DNA of 64,000 nt, taken from positions 840,162-904,161 of the forward strand of contig NZ_NFUT01000002.1 of NCBI RefSeq assembly GCF_002127215.1, written 5' to 3'. Source of the stretch: Hydrogenophaga sp. IBVHS2. GTDB taxonomy: Bacteria; Pseudomonadota; Gammaproteobacteria; Burkholderiales; Burkholderiaceae_C. This document shows, one piece after another, positions 51,177 through 60,890 of this stretch. Within the stretch, counting starts at the first letter, position 1. Each line of letters begins with the position of its first letter. The notes under the pieces are model-generated. The model ran no database searches. It saw only the letters and a list, made by a program, of their open reading frames with translations, and was not told where the DNA came from. Made by a program: the position numbers and the translations under genes.

Positions 51177-52273
51177 GGCGCGGTGCTCCTCAACCCGCCG
51201 AGCCAGCTGCGAAGGCTGATGTTGTGGTGGCGCTTGTAGAGCCACGCCAGCGACAGGACCATCACCCCCCCGTGCAGCCCCAGCATGAACGGCAGCAGCC
51301 CTATGACCCCTTGCGCCACCCAGCTCTGGCCGATGTTGAGCAGGTTGTAATAGAAGACGAAGGTGAACAGGGTGAAGAACAGGTTGCCTCCGCGGCCGGC
51401 CCTGGGGTTGCCCACGGTGGTGGCCAGGCCGATGAGCACGAAGTTGAAGGCGGTGATCGCCATGCCGATCCGCCAGCCCAGCTCCGACAGGTTGAGGCGA
51501 TCGGGTTCGGTGACGAGCTGCCAGGTGCTTCGTGCCTTGAGCGGTTGCACCGCGCGCTGCCCCGGCGCGGCATTGCCCACCTGGGTGCCATATTCCTCGA
51601 ACTCGCTGACCTTCAGGGCCGCCTGGGGCGATGTTTCCAGACGCTGCCCGTTGTTCAGCACCAGGTACTGCCGGTCCTGCATCACCTCGATCCGTCCGGA
51701 CCGCGCAGAAGTGACCGATTCGCTGCCGTCCTTCTCGGTGCTGGCGATGAACACGTTGCGGCCCTCGGTGCCGGCGGCGGTGTCCTTGTCGATGAAGAAC
51801 ACCCGCCGGCCGTTGGACGACTCCTGGAACTGGCCTGGCGCGATCCGCTCGAGGTCTCCGCGCTGCTCGAACCGGGCTCGCAGCTCATCGGTCTGCTGGT
51901 TGGCCCAGGGCCATACGAAGAACACCATCACCGTGATGGTCAGCAGCACCGGCCAGGCGAAGCGCAGCACCGGCCCCAGAAAACCCCCCAGGGAGCGCCC
52001 GCTGCTGAACCAGATGATCATCTCGCTGTCGCGGTACATGCGCGAGAGGGTGAACACCACCGCAATGAACAGCGCCAGGGTGAGGATGGTGGGAGCCCGT
52101 CCGATGACGGTGTAGCCCAGCACCAGCATCACCTCCTCCGGATTGACGCTGCCCTGCGAAGCCGCGCCCAGCGTGCGTATCAGCAGCATCGTCAGCACGA
52201 TGGTGAACAGCACCACCAGGGTCGCGCCGAAGCTGCGGGCCAGCTCTTTGCGGATGGAAGAATGAAATAACAT
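51173..52273 (-). CDS. lptF: LPS export ABC transporter permease LptF
   Basis: 366 aa, same architecture as LptG. N-terminal FHSSIRKELARSFGATLVVL and SEMIIWFSSGRSL are typical of LptF. Divergent from pepA with 24 bp between starts, the common proteobacterial arrangement. Confidence 0.94.
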   Translation of the reverse strand: MLFHSSIRKELARSFGATLVVLFTIVLTMLLIRTLGAASQGSVNPEEVMLVLGYTVIGRAPTILTLALFIAVVFTLSRMYRDSEMIIWFSSGRSLGGFLGPVLRFAWPVLLTITVMVFFVWPWANQQTDELRARFEQRGDLERIAPGQFQESSNGRRVFFIDKDTAAGTEGRNVFIASTEKDGSESVTSARSGRIEVMQDRQYLVLNNGQRLETSPQAALKVSEFEEYGTQVGNAAPGQRAVQPLKARSTWQLVTEPDRLNLSELGWRIGMAITAFNFVLIGLATTVGNPRAGRGGNLFFTLFTFVFYYNLLNIGQSWVAQGVIGLLPFMLGLHGGVMVLSLAWLYKRHHNISLRSWLGGLRSTAP

Positions 52274-52297
52274 CGATCGGACAAGGAAAACACGATT

Positions 52298-53785
52298 ATG
52301 AACTTCGAACTCAAGTCCCTGACTCTGACGCAGGCGGCCCAGCTCCCGGTCGACGCCCTGCTGGTGGCCCTGCCCGACGACCTGCCCGCGGCGCTGGCCG
52401 CCAGTCCTGATGCGCTGTCGCGCCTGGCAGCGCACGCACTGGCCGACCTGGAGGCCGGTGTGGGCCAGATGATTGCGGCCTACAAGGTCGACGGTGTCAA
52501 GGCCGGGCGTGTCGTGCTGGTCCGTGCCGGCGACGGCTCGCCGGCAGCGGTGCGCAAGGCCGTGGCCGCCGGCACCTCGGCCCTGCGCCAGGGCGGTCTC
52601 GAAAAGCTGGCGCTGGTGCTCAGCGGTCTGCCGGACGATGCCCTGGCGGTGCGCATGGCGGTGCAGGCCTGCGCCGAAGCGAGCTACGCCTACACCACCA
52701 CCAAGCCCTCGGCCAAGGCGCGCGCGCTCAAGCGGGTCACGGTGGCCGTGTCCGATGCGGGTGCGGTGCGTTCCGGTTTCGAGGTGGGCAAGGCGCTGGT
52801 GACCGGCGTGGAGTTCGCCAAGGAGTGGGCCAATCGCCCTGGCAACCATGCCACGCCCACCCACCTGGCCGAAGCTGCCAAGGCGCTCGGTCGCCAGCCG
52901 GGCATCAAGACCGAGGTGCTGGGCCCCAAGCAGGTGGCCGCCCTCGGCATGGGGGCCTTCATGGCGGTGGCCCAGGGCTCGGCCGAGCCGCTGCGCTTCA
53001 TCGTGATGCAGTACAGCGGCGGTGCCAAGGGCGACGCGCCGGTGGTGCTGGTCGGCAAGGGCATCACCTTCGACACCGGCGGCATCTCCATCAAGCCGGC
53101 GCCCGAGATGGACGAGATGAAGTTCGACATGGGCGGAGCCGCCAGCGTGCTCGGCACCTTCGCGGCCCTGGCCGAGCTCAGGCCGGCGATCAATGTGGTG
53201 GGCCTGATCCCGAGCTGCGAGAACATGCCCGACGGCCTGGCGGTCAAGCCCGGCGATGTGGTCCGCAGCATGAGCGGCCAGACCATCGAGATCCTCAACA
53301 CCGATGCCGAAGGGCGTCTCATCCTGTGCGATGCGCTCACCTACGCCGCCCGCTTCAAACCCCGGGCGGTGGTCGACATCGCCACCCTGACCGGTGCCTG
53401 CGTCATCGCCCTGGGTGCCGTGCGGACCGGTCTGTTCAGCGCCAGCGACGAACTGGCCACCGCCCTGCAGAAGGCCGGCGACACCTCGGGTGACCTGGCC
53501 TGGCGCATGCCGCTCGACGATGAATACGCCGAGGGGCTCAAATCGAACTTTGCCGACATGGGCAATGTGGCCGGTCGCGCGGCCGGGTCGGTGACCGCCG
53601 CCAAGTTCCTGCAGAAGTTCGTCGGCGACATGCCCTGGGCCCACCTGGACATCGCCGGTACCGCCTGGAAGAGCGGCGCTGCCAAGGGCGCCACCGGGCG
53701 GCCGGTGCCGCTGCTGCTGCAGTTCATCCTGGACCAGGCGCAGACGGCTCCCGCCCGGTCCGCTCGGCGCAAGGCCCGCGCCTGA
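52298..53785 (+). CDS. pepA: Leucyl aminopeptidase (cytosol aminopeptidase)
   Basis: 495 aa, M17 family. Metal and catalytic residues are in VGKGITFDTGGISIKPA and the signature NTDAEGRLILCDALTYA. It removes N-terminal residues from peptides; PepA can also bind DNA. The extreme C-terminus (APARSARRKARA) is basic. It is followed after 4 bp by holC. Confidence 0.97.
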   Translation: MNFELKSLTLTQAAQLPVDALLVALPDDLPAALAASPDALSRLAAHALADLEAGVGQMIAAYKVDGVKAGRVVLVRAGDGSPAAVRKAVAAGTSALRQGGLEKLALVLSGLPDDALAVRMAVQACAEASYAYTTTKPSAKARALKRVTVAVSDAGAVRSGFEVGKALVTGVEFAKEWANRPGNHATPTHLAEAAKALGRQPGIKTEVLGPKQVAALGMGAFMAVAQGSAEPLRFIVMQYSGGAKGDAPVVLVGKGITFDTGGISIKPAPEMDEMKFDMGGAASVLGTFAALAELRPAINVVGLIPSCENMPDGLAVKPGDVVRSMSGQTIEILNTDAEGRLILCDALTYAARFKPRAVVDIATLTGACVIALGAVRTGLFSASDELATALQKAGDTSGDLAWRMPLDDEYAEGLKSNFADMGNVAGRAAGSVTAAKFLQKFVGDMPWAHLDIAGTAWKSGAAKGATGRPVPLLLQFILDQAQTAPARSARRKARA

Positions 53786-53789
53786 ACCC

Positions 53790-54224
53790 ATGCCGGCCGA
53801 AGTCGCGTTCCATTTCAATGCCCCGGACCGGGTGGCCTATGCCTGCCGGCTGCTGCGCAAGGCCTACCTGAAGGGCGCCCGTCTGTGGGTGCGGGTGGCC
53901 CCCGAAGACCTTGAAAGGCTCGACCAGGCCCTGTGGATCAGTCAGCCGGGCGACTTCGTTCCTCACAGCCGTGAGGGCGACGCCCCCGAACTGCTGCGCC
54001 ATTCGCCGATCCACCTGGCCACAGCTGCGCCACAGGCCGGGGATCGGCAGGTGCTGGTCAATCTGTGCGATGACGTGGCGGAAGGCTGGGACCGGTTCGA
54101 GCGTGTCATCGAGGTGGTGACCCAGTCCGAGGAAGACCGCCTGAAGGCGAGGGACCGGTGGCGCACCTACCGGGTGCAGGGCATCGAGCCGGTGCGCCAC
54201 GATCTGGCATCGGCCGCCCCATGA
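53790..54224 (+). CDS. holC: DNA polymerase III chi subunit
   Basis: 144 aa. EVAFHFNAPDRVAYACRLLRKAY at the N-terminus and RVIEVVTQSEEDRLKARDRW near the C-terminus fit HolC. Chi links the clamp loader to SSB. The pepA-holC pair is a standard order. Confidence 0.93.
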   Translation: MPAEVAFHFNAPDRVAYACRLLRKAYLKGARLWVRVAPEDLERLDQALWISQPGDFVPHSREGDAPELLRHSPIHLATAAPQAGDRQVLVNLCDDVAEGWDRFERVIEVVTQSEEDRLKARDRWRTYRVQGIEPVRHDLASAAP

Positions 54225-54409
54225 TGGTTCGGGTCCAGCATCGACGCCGCTAATGCGGCATTCGATGTTGCGATTACGCATGAGGAAAACCCTTGGCTGC
54301 CACATGCCGGCTTCGCAGCGTGAAATCTGCCGGTTTTTTGGGGTATCTTTATGCAGTGGAGAAAAAAGTTCCCTCCGCGTTTCAACTTCATCCCTTTCGA
54401 GGAATCCCC

Positions 54410-55597
54410 ATGCAACTGAACATCAAACTGGCCGTCATCGCCGCGGCTGTGGCGCTTGCGGCTTGTGGCAAGAAGGAAGAGGCCGCTGCGCCCGCCGCCG
54501 CTCCCGCTGCTGCCCCCGCAGCTGAAGCCCAGGTCGTCAAGATCGGTCACGTTGGTCCCACCAGTGGCGCCATCGCCCACCTGGGCAAGGACAACGAGAA
54601 CGGCGCCCGCATGGCCATCGAAGAGCTGAACGCTGCCGGCCTGACCCTGGGTGGCAAGCCGGTCAAGTTCGAGCTGCTGGCTGAAGACGACGCCGCCGAC
54701 CCCAAGCAGGGCACCGCCGCTGCCACCAAGCTGGTGGACGCCAAGGTCGCCGGCGTGATCGGTCACCTGAACTCCGGCACCACCATCCCGGCCTCGCAGA
54801 TCTACAACGACGCCGGCATCCCCCAGATCTCTCCCTCTGCCACCAACCCCAAGTACACCCGCCAGGGCTACCAGGGCGCTTTCCGCCTGGTGGCTGACGA
54901 CGTGCACCTGGGTGGCACCCTGGGCAAGTACGCTGTCCAGACCCTCAAGGCACAGAACGTGGCCGTCATCGACGACCGCACCGCCTACGGTCAGGGCGTG
55001 GCTGACGAGTTCGAGAAGGGCGTGATCGCCGCCGGCGGCAAGGTCGTGGGTCGTGAATTCACCAACGACAAGGCCACCGACTTCAACGCCATCCTGACCA
55101 CCCTGAAGGCCAAGAAGCCCGACGTGGTGTTCTTCGGCGGCATGGACGCCGTGGCCGGCCCGATGCTCAAGCAGATGAAGCAGCTGGGCATCAACGCCAA
55201 GTTCATGGGCGGCGACGGCATCTGCACCTCCGAGCTGCCGAAGCTGTCGGGTGACGGCATGGCCGACGAGCAGGTCTACTGCGCCGAAGCCGGTGGTGTC
55301 GAAGGCGAGCAGAAGGCCGGCATGGACAAGTTCCGCGCCGACTTCAAGGCCAAGTTCAACGCCGACGTCCAGGTGTATGCCCCGTACGTGTACGACGCCG
55401 TGAAGGTCATGGCCAACGCCATGGTCACCGCCGGCTCGGCCGACCCCAAGGTCTACCTGCCTGCCCTGAAGGCCACCAACTACAAGGGCGTGACCGGCAA
55501 CATCGAGTTCGACGAGAAGGGTGACATCAAGAACGGTGCCCTGACCCTCATGACCTACAAGGGCGGTGCCCGCACCACCATCGCCGTGATCCGCTGA
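54410..55597 (+). CDS. Branched-chain amino-acid-type ABC substrate-binding lipoprotein
   Basis: 395 aa. A lipobox (ALAAC, Cys about 20) is followed by an Ala/Pro tether and a type I periplasmic-binding fold (VKIGHVGPTSGAIAHLGKDNENGARMA). It resembles LivK/LivJ but is lipid-anchored, unusual for Gram-negative binding proteins. It stands alone with its own terminator; permease genes are not here. Codon use is strongly biased, suggesting high expression. GAGGAAT precedes the ATG. The 185 bp upstream hold a T-rich promoter-like stretch but no clear -35/-10 pair. Confidence 0.9.
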   Translation: MQLNIKLAVIAAAVALAACGKKEEAAAPAAAPAAAPAAEAQVVKIGHVGPTSGAIAHLGKDNENGARMAIEELNAAGLTLGGKPVKFELLAEDDAADPKQGTAAATKLVDAKVAGVIGHLNSGTTIPASQIYNDAGIPQISPSATNPKYTRQGYQGAFRLVADDVHLGGTLGKYAVQTLKAQNVAVIDDRTAYGQGVADEFEKGVIAAGGKVVGREFTNDKATDFNAILTTLKAKKPDVVFFGGMDAVAGPMLKQMKQLGINAKFMGGDGICTSELPKLSGDGMADEQVYCAEAGGVEGEQKAGMDKFRADFKAKFNADVQVYAPYVYDAVKVMANAMVTAGSADPKVYLPALKATNYKGVTGNIEFDEKGDIKNGALTLMTYKGGARTTIAVIR

Positions 55598-55620
55598 TCG
55601 ACCGATCGGTCCTCACGCAG

Positions 55621-55647
55621 AAAAGCCGCCCCGAGGGGCGGCTTTTT
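55621..55647. terminator. Terminator between the binding protein and RRM genes
   Basis: AAAAGCCGCCCC and GGGGCGGCTTTTT form a strong stem with A and T tracts; usable from both sides. Confidence 0.9.
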
Positions 55648-55679
55648 CATGGGCGATCGGGCTGCGAAAGCCCGTCAGC

Positions 55680-55994
55680 TCAGTAGCTGTTGCGACGGTT
55701 GCCGTCGTAGCCACCGCCGAAGCCGCCGCTGCGCGGGGCGCGCGCTTCCATGGGGCGGGCAATGTTGACCGTCAGGTCACGGCCACCCATGTTCTTGCCG
55801 TGCATGGCCTGGATGGCGGCTTCGGCTTCGGCCGGGCTCGACATCTCGACGAAGCCGAAGCCCTTGGAGCGGCCGGTGTCGCGCTCCATCATGACCTTGG
55901 CGGACTGCACCTGGCCGAAGGAGGCGAATTGTTGCTGGAGGTCTTCGTCGCGAACCGAGTAAGACAGGTTGCCGACGTAAAGTTTGCTGCTCAT
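55680..55994 (-). CDS. RNA-binding protein with single RRM and Gly-rich tail
   Basis: 104 aa. RNP2 KLYVGNLSYS and RNP1 KGFGFVEM define an RRM (residues 1-80). The C-terminal tail (GGFGGGYDGNRRNSY) is Gly/Arg-rich. Such proteins are cold- or stress-induced RNA chaperones in Burkholderiales and cyanobacteria. Confidence 0.93.
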   Translation of the reverse strand: MSSKLYVGNLSYSVRDEDLQQQFASFGQVQSAKVMMERDTGRSKGFGFVEMSSPAEAEAAIQAMHGKNMGGRDLTVNIARPMEARAPRSGGFGGGYDGNRRNSY

Positions 55995-56316
55995 GATGAG
56001 CCTTTCAGAATGTGCGCTGCGCGTGGCTGTGCGCGTGTCATGGACGGTCCTGTGGAAGGACCGAAAGAAGCTCGCCTGGGGAGGAAGTCAGACCACCGGC
56101 GGGGGCCCAGGACGGGCCGGTGCGGTGGAGGTGTGCGGTGTTGGGGGTACCGCTGCCCGAATCAAACTTGTCTGTTGCTGAGGAAAGCATTCGCAACAGT
56201 GGGCGGAGTGTGACAGCGTTCCGCGGTTCGCACAACCTTTGTTTTCTGACGGCGCGGTGCAAGCACCGGAAATGAGAAGCCCCTGCGATCGCGAGATGGC
56301 AGGGGCTTGCATGGTG
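55995..56316. other. Intergenic stretch between RRM gene and tRNA-Ser
   Basis: 322 bp without a supported gene. It holds the RRM gene leader and, at 56277-56308, a strong hairpin (AAGCCCCTGC / GCAGGGGCTT) that follows tRNA-Ser on the minus strand. The T tract is poor. Nothing else is recognised. Confidence 0.5.
56277..56308 (-). terminator. Terminator-like hairpin after tRNA-Ser
   Basis: Ten-base arms AAGCCCCTGC and GCAGGGGCTT, with CTCATTT following on the minus strand. Confidence 0.6.
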
Positions 56317-56406
<90 letters not shown>

Positions 56407-56460
56407 GCGAAGCCTGCGATTGTAGCAGGGCAGGAGGTCCGTTTTTGCAGGACTTGCCGT

Positions 56461-56856
56461 TCAGGTGGCGGCGCTGCCGTCGGTGGACCTGCGCCATGCA
56501 TGCCGCTGAAGCGTTTCCAGATCCACGAACTGGAGGGTGGAGGCGTGGGTGGCCTCCAGGATCACCGGCGGGGCCACGCCGGCGGTCAGGGCCTCCTTCC
56601 AGCGCCGCACGCACAGGCACCAGCGGTCTCCAGGCCTGAGACCTGGAAAGCGCCATTCAGGTCGGGGGGTGCTCAGGTCGTTGCCGACCGCTTGCGAAAA
56701 GGCCAGGAAATCGGCCGTGACGCGGGCGCACACCACATGGGTGCCGACGTCGTCGGGGCCGGTGTGGCAGCAGCCATCACGATAGAAACCGGTGACGGGG
56801 TCGAACGAGCACGCCTGCAGCGGCTCGCCCATCACGTTGAGGGCATCGTGGTCCAT
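56461..56856 (-). CDS. DUF2237 family protein
   Basis: 131 aa. Family features NVMGEPLQACSFDPVTGFYR, GCCHTGPDDVGTH, and PGDRWCLCVRRWKEAL are all present, with conserved cysteines that suggest metal or redox chemistry. Function is unknown. It lies 5 bp after the QmcA-like gene on the same strand. Confidence 0.9.
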   Translation of the reverse strand: MDHDALNVMGEPLQACSFDPVTGFYRDGCCHTGPDDVGTHVVCARVTADFLAFSQAVGNDLSTPRPEWRFPGLRPGDRWCLCVRRWKEALTAGVAPPVILEATHASTLQFVDLETLQRHAWRRSTDGSAAT

Positions 56857-56861
56857 GGGGT

Positions 56862-57782
56862 TCAGCGAGCAGGGCTATGGGTGGCGTTGACCATCTTCAT
56901 GGCCGAGGCGATCAGGGACGACACCTCGGTCATGTTGCCGGGCACGATGAGGGTGGTGGTGGCGTCGGCAGCTACCTTGGCATAAGCGTCCACCGCCCGT
57001 TCGGCCACCTTGAGCTGCACCGCTTCCTGACCGCCGGGCTGGCGGATCGCGGCGGCCACGCGTTCGATGGCCTGGGCCGTGGCTTCGGCCACCGCGGTGA
57101 TGGAGGCGGCCTCGCCCTGCGCATTGTTGATGGCGGCCTGCTTCTCGCCTTCGGAGCGGGCAATGAAGGCCTCGCGCTCGCCGGTGGCGATGTTGATCTG
57201 TTCCTGACGACGGCCTTCGGAGGCCGCGATCAGGGCGCGCTTCTCCCGCTCGGCCGTGATCTGCTGCTGCATGGCGTGCAGGATCTCCTTGGGCGGGGTG
57301 AGGTCCTTGATCTCGTAGCGCAGCACCTTCACGCCCCAGTTGAGGGCGGCCTCGTCGATGGCCTGCACCACCTGGGCGTTGATGATGTCGCGCTCCTCGA
57401 AGGTCTTGTCGAGTTCGAGCTTGCCGATGACGGAGCGCAGCGAGGTCTGCGCGAGCTGGGTGACGGCCACGATGTAATTCGATGAGCCGTAGCTGGCACG
57501 CATCGGGTCGGTGACCTGGAAGTACAGGATGCCGTCGACCTGCAGCTGGGTGTTGTCGCGGGTGATGCAGATCTGGCTGGGCACGTCCAGCGGAATCTCC
57601 TTGAGGCTGTGCTGGTAGGCCACCTTGTCGATGAAGGGCACGATGAAGTTCAGGCCGGGTGCCAGTGCGGTGTGGTACTTGCCGAGCCGTTCCACCACCC
57701 AGGCGTTCTGCTGGGGCACGACCTTGATCGAGCTCTTGATGAAGATGGCCGCTATGACGATGAGGACGATCGCGATTTCCAT
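56862..57782 (-). CDS. qmcA: SPFH/Band 7 (stomatin-like, QmcA) protein
   Basis: 306 aa. An N-terminal hydrophobic anchor (IAIVLIVIAAIFI) is followed by the SPFH domain (VVPQQNAWVVERLGKYH) and a long Ala/Glu coiled coil that drives oligomerisation. It probably scaffolds membrane microdomains. It follows an NfeD gene, the typical pairing for this family. Confidence 0.92.
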   Translation of the reverse strand: MEIAIVLIVIAAIFIKSSIKVVPQQNAWVVERLGKYHTALAPGLNFIVPFIDKVAYQHSLKEIPLDVPSQICITRDNTQLQVDGILYFQVTDPMRASYGSSNYIVAVTQLAQTSLRSVIGKLELDKTFEERDIINAQVVQAIDEAALNWGVKVLRYEIKDLTPPKEILHAMQQQITAEREKRALIAASEGRRQEQINIATGEREAFIARSEGEKQAAINNAQGEAASITAVAEATAQAIERVAAAIRQPGGQEAVQLKVAERAVDAYAKVAADATTTLIVPGNMTEVSSLIASAMKMVNATHSPAR

Positions 57783-57813
57783 GAGGGGGTTCCTTGGGGA
57801 AGAGGGAAAGGGG

Positions 57814-58239
57814 TCAGGCGCGGTCGAGCACCAGGCGGTTGCCGACCAGTTCGATCACCCGGTGCGGTCCGGGTTCAGGCGCCAGTCCGACGCGGGGGAT
57901 GGCGGTCCAGCGGGCACCGCGGTACTGCACATGCGCAGTGCCGTCAGCTTCCCAGGCCAGCACCTGCACCACCTCGCCGATGTCCAGGTTGACGTCACGG
58001 CGGGCGCCTGCCGGCAGATCGGAGGCCTGACGGCGTCGCAGCACCGTCCAGACTGCCACGGCGCCGGCGCCCACCACGGCAGCGGCCACCAGCTGGGCGG
58101 TCAGGCCCAGACCGCCATGGGCCGCCAGGGCGCCGGCCCCCAGGCCCAGCGCCACCATGAGCAGGTAGAAGGTGCCGGTGAACAGTTCCAGGGCCACGGC
58201 ACCGCCTGCCAGCAACCACCAGATCGTCGACATTGCCAT
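57814..58239 (-). CDS. NfeD family membrane protein
   Basis: 141 aa. Two or three N-terminal helices and a C-terminal OB fold (DIGEVVQVLAWEADGTAHVQ) identify the short NfeD form without a protease domain. It partners with the SPFH protein encoded 31 bp downstream. ATG 58233 (MSTIWW) is an alternative start. Confidence 0.9.
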   Translation of the reverse strand: MAMSTIWWLLAGGAVALELFTGTFYLLMVALGLGAGALAAHGGLGLTAQLVAAAVVGAGAVAVWTVLRRRQASDLPAGARRDVNLDIGEVVQVLAWEADGTAHVQYRGARWTAIPRVGLAPEPGPHRVIELVGNRLVLDRA

Positions 58240-58349
58240 CGGATGCGCCTTTCATGCCGGCAGCTTGTGGCCGGTTCCCGGTCGATTCTGCGACAAAAGC
58301 CACCGTCCGCCGCCGGGAGGACACGCGATTTCCGTACACTTCGGCCCTT

Positions 58350-58384
58350 GCCCGACGGCGTGAGGTCGTCGGGCCTTTTCTTTG
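58350..58384 (+). terminator. Terminator-like leader hairpin before the decarboxylase gene
   Basis: GCCCGACG (58350-58357) and CGTCGGGC (58367-58374) are perfect 8-bp arms, followed by CTTTTCTTT. It lies 55 bp before the start codon on the same strand and after a TACACT -10-like sequence, so it may attenuate the gene. No gene on the plus strand lies upstream to be terminated. Confidence 0.6.
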
Positions 58385-58438
58385 TGGCCTTCGGGCCTGC
58401 ATGTTGGGCGGCGTGGCCGCGCCTGGCTGGAGCTTGAG

Positions 58439-60736
58439 ATGAAATTCCGTTTTCCCATCGTCATCATCGACGAGGACTTCCGTTCCGAGAACAGCTCGGG
58501 CCTGGGCATCCGCGCCATGGCGCAGGCCATCGAGAGCGAAGGTTTCGAGGTGGTGGGCGTAACCAGCTACGGCGACCTGAGCCAGTTCGCCCAGCAGCAG
58601 AGCCGGGCCAGTGCCTTCATCCTGTCCATCGACGACGAGGAGTTCACCCCCGGTCCCGAGCTCGACCCGGCGGTGCTGAACCTGCGCAACTTCATCGAGG
58701 AGGTGCGGCGCAAGAACACCGAGGTGCCGATCTACATCTACGGCGAGACCAAGACCAGCCGCCACCTGCCCAACGACATCCTGCGCGAGCTGCATGGCTT
58801 CATCCACATGTTCGAGGACACGCCGGAGTTCGTGGCACGCCACATCATCCGCGAAGCCAAGAGCTATCTGGAGGGCATCCAGCCGCCGTTCTTCAAGGCG
58901 CTGCTCGACTACGCCGAGGACGGCTCCTACTCGTGGCACTGTCCAGGCCACTCGGGCGGTGTGGCCTTCCTGAAGACGCCGGTGGGGCAGATGTTCCACC
59001 AGTTCTTCGGCGAGAACATGCTGCGGGCCGATGTGTGCAACGCGGTGGAGGAGCTGGGCCAGCTGCTCGACCACAACGGCGCCATCGGTGCTTCCGAGCG
59101 CAACGCCGCGCGCATCTTCAATGCCGACCACTGCTTCTTCGTCACCAACGGCACCAGCACCAGCAACAAGATGGTGTGGCACCACACGGTGGCGCCGGGC
59201 GATGTGGTGGTGGTGGACCGCAACTGCCACAAGAGCATCCTGCACTCGATCATCATGACCGGCGCCATCCCGGTCTTCCTCAAGCCCACGCGCAACCACT
59301 ACGGGATCATCGGCCCCATTCCCCAGGCCGAGTTCGAGATCGAGTCCATCCAGGCCAAGATCCGCGCCAACCCGCTGCTGGCCGGTGTGGACGCCGAATC
59401 GGTCAGGCCCCGGGTGCTCACGCTGACCCAGTCGACCTACGACGGCGTGCTCTACAACACCGAGGCCATCAAGCAGATGCTCGACGGCTACGTGGCCAAT
59501 CTGCACTTCGACGAGGCCTGGTTGCCGCATGCCGCCTTCCACCCGTTCTATGGCAACTTCCACGCCATGGGCAAGAAGCGGGCGCGCCCCAAGGAATCGG
59601 TGGTGTATTCGACCCAGTCCATCCACAAGCTGCTGGCCGGCATCAGCCAGGCCAGCCACGTGCTGGTGCAGGACTCGCAGAACGTCAAGCTGGACCGCCA
59701 CCTCTTCAACGAGGCCTACCTGATGCACACCAGCACCAGCCCGCAGTACGCCATCATCGCCAGCTGCGACGTGGCCGCGGCCATGATGGAGCCGCCCGGC
59801 GGCCGCGCGCTGGTGGAGGAAAGCATCCTGGAGGCACTCGATTTCCGCCGCGCCATGCGCAAGATCGAGGACGAGTTCGGTGCCGACGACTGGTGGTTCC
59901 AGGTTTGGGGACCGGAGCATCTGGCCGACGAGGGCGTGGGCGAAGCCCGCGACTGGGTGCTCAACCGGCAGAAGGCCGACGACGGCCGCGACACCGAAAA
60001 GGACTGGCACGGCTTTGGCGACATGGCGCCGGGCTTCAACATGCTCGACCCCATCAAGGCCACCATCGTCACGCCCGGCCTCAAGCTCGACGGCAGCTTC
60101 GACGAGACCGGCATCCCGGCCTCCATCGTCACCAAGTTCCTCGCCGAGCACGGCGTGGTGGTCGAGAAGACCGGCCTCTACAGCTTCTTCATCATGTTCA
60201 CCATCGGCATCACCAAGGGCCGCTGGAACACGCTGCTGACCGCACTCCAGCAGTTCAAGGACGACTACGCCAAGAACCAGCCGATGTGGCGCATCCTGCC
60301 GGAGTTCTGCCAGAAGCACCCGCGCTACGAGCAGATGGGCCTGCGCGACCTGTGCCAGCACGTGCACGAGATGTACGCCCGCTACGACATCGCCCGCCTG
60401 ACCACCGAGATGTACCTGAGCGACCTCACCCCGGCCATGAAGCCGTCGGACGCCTTTGCCCACATCGCGCAACGCACCACCGAGCGGGTGCCGATCGACC
60501 AGCTGGAAGGCCGCATCACCACCAGCCTGGTCACGCCGTACCCGCCGGGCATTCCGCTGCTGATCCCCGGCGAGGTGTTCAACCGCAAGATCGTGGACTA
60601 CCTGAAGTTCGCCCGCGAATTCAACCGCCAGTGCCCCGGCTTCGAGACCGACATCCACGGGCTGGTGGAGGTCGTCGGCGAAGACGGCCAGAAGGCCTAC
60701 TTTGCCGACTGTGTGAAGTTGTCCAGCCAAGTCTGA
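58439..60736 (+). CDS. Arginine/lysine/ornithine decarboxylase
   Basis: 765 aa. An N-terminal receiver-like wing domain (FPIVIIDEDFRSENSSGLGI) is followed by a fold type I PLP domain (SYSWHCPGHSGGVAFLKTPV). The PLP lysine is in STQSIHKLLAG and the C-terminal domain contains TPYPPGIPLLIPGE. The family includes AdiA, LdcI and SpeC/F. The exact amino acid cannot be fixed from motifs alone; arginine or lysine is most likely. It may serve acid resistance or polyamine synthesis. Confidence 0.9.
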   Translation: MKFRFPIVIIDEDFRSENSSGLGIRAMAQAIESEGFEVVGVTSYGDLSQFAQQQSRASAFILSIDDEEFTPGPELDPAVLNLRNFIEEVRRKNTEVPIYIYGETKTSRHLPNDILRELHGFIHMFEDTPEFVARHIIREAKSYLEGIQPPFFKALLDYAEDGSYSWHCPGHSGGVAFLKTPVGQMFHQFFGENMLRADVCNAVEELGQLLDHNGAIGASERNAARIFNADHCFFVTNGTSTSNKMVWHHTVAPGDVVVVDRNCHKSILHSIIMTGAIPVFLKPTRNHYGIIGPIPQAEFEIESIQAKIRANPLLAGVDAESVRPRVLTLTQSTYDGVLYNTEAIKQMLDGYVANLHFDEAWLPHAAFHPFYGNFHAMGKKRARPKESVVYSTQSIHKLLAGISQASHVLVQDSQNVKLDRHLFNEAYLMHTSTSPQYAIIASCDVAAAMMEPPGGRALVEESILEALDFRRAMRKIEDEFGADDWWFQVWGPEHLADEGVGEARDWVLNRQKADDGRDTEKDWHGFGDMAPGFNMLDPIKATIVTPGLKLDGSFDETGIPASIVTKFLAEHGVVVEKTGLYSFFIMFTIGITKGRWNTLLTALQQFKDDYAKNQPMWRILPEFCQKHPRYEQMGLRDLCQHVHEMYARYDIARLTTEMYLSDLTPAMKPSDAFAHIAQRTTERVPIDQLEGRITTSLVTPYPPGIPLLIPGEVFNRKIVDYLKFAREFNRQCPGFETDIHGLVEVVGEDGQKAYFADCVKLSSQV

Positions 60737-60890
60737 CGGGGGCCGGACCGCTACGCCTTGCTGGGGCCGGCGGATTCACCGGGCGGTCTTTCCCGTGCGC
60801 GCGGCGGGGTTGCTTCATCCGGTTCCGTCGTCGTCTCCGTACTGAGGGTGTCCGCTGCAACCCGCGGTGGCTTCAACCCAAGGAGATGTC

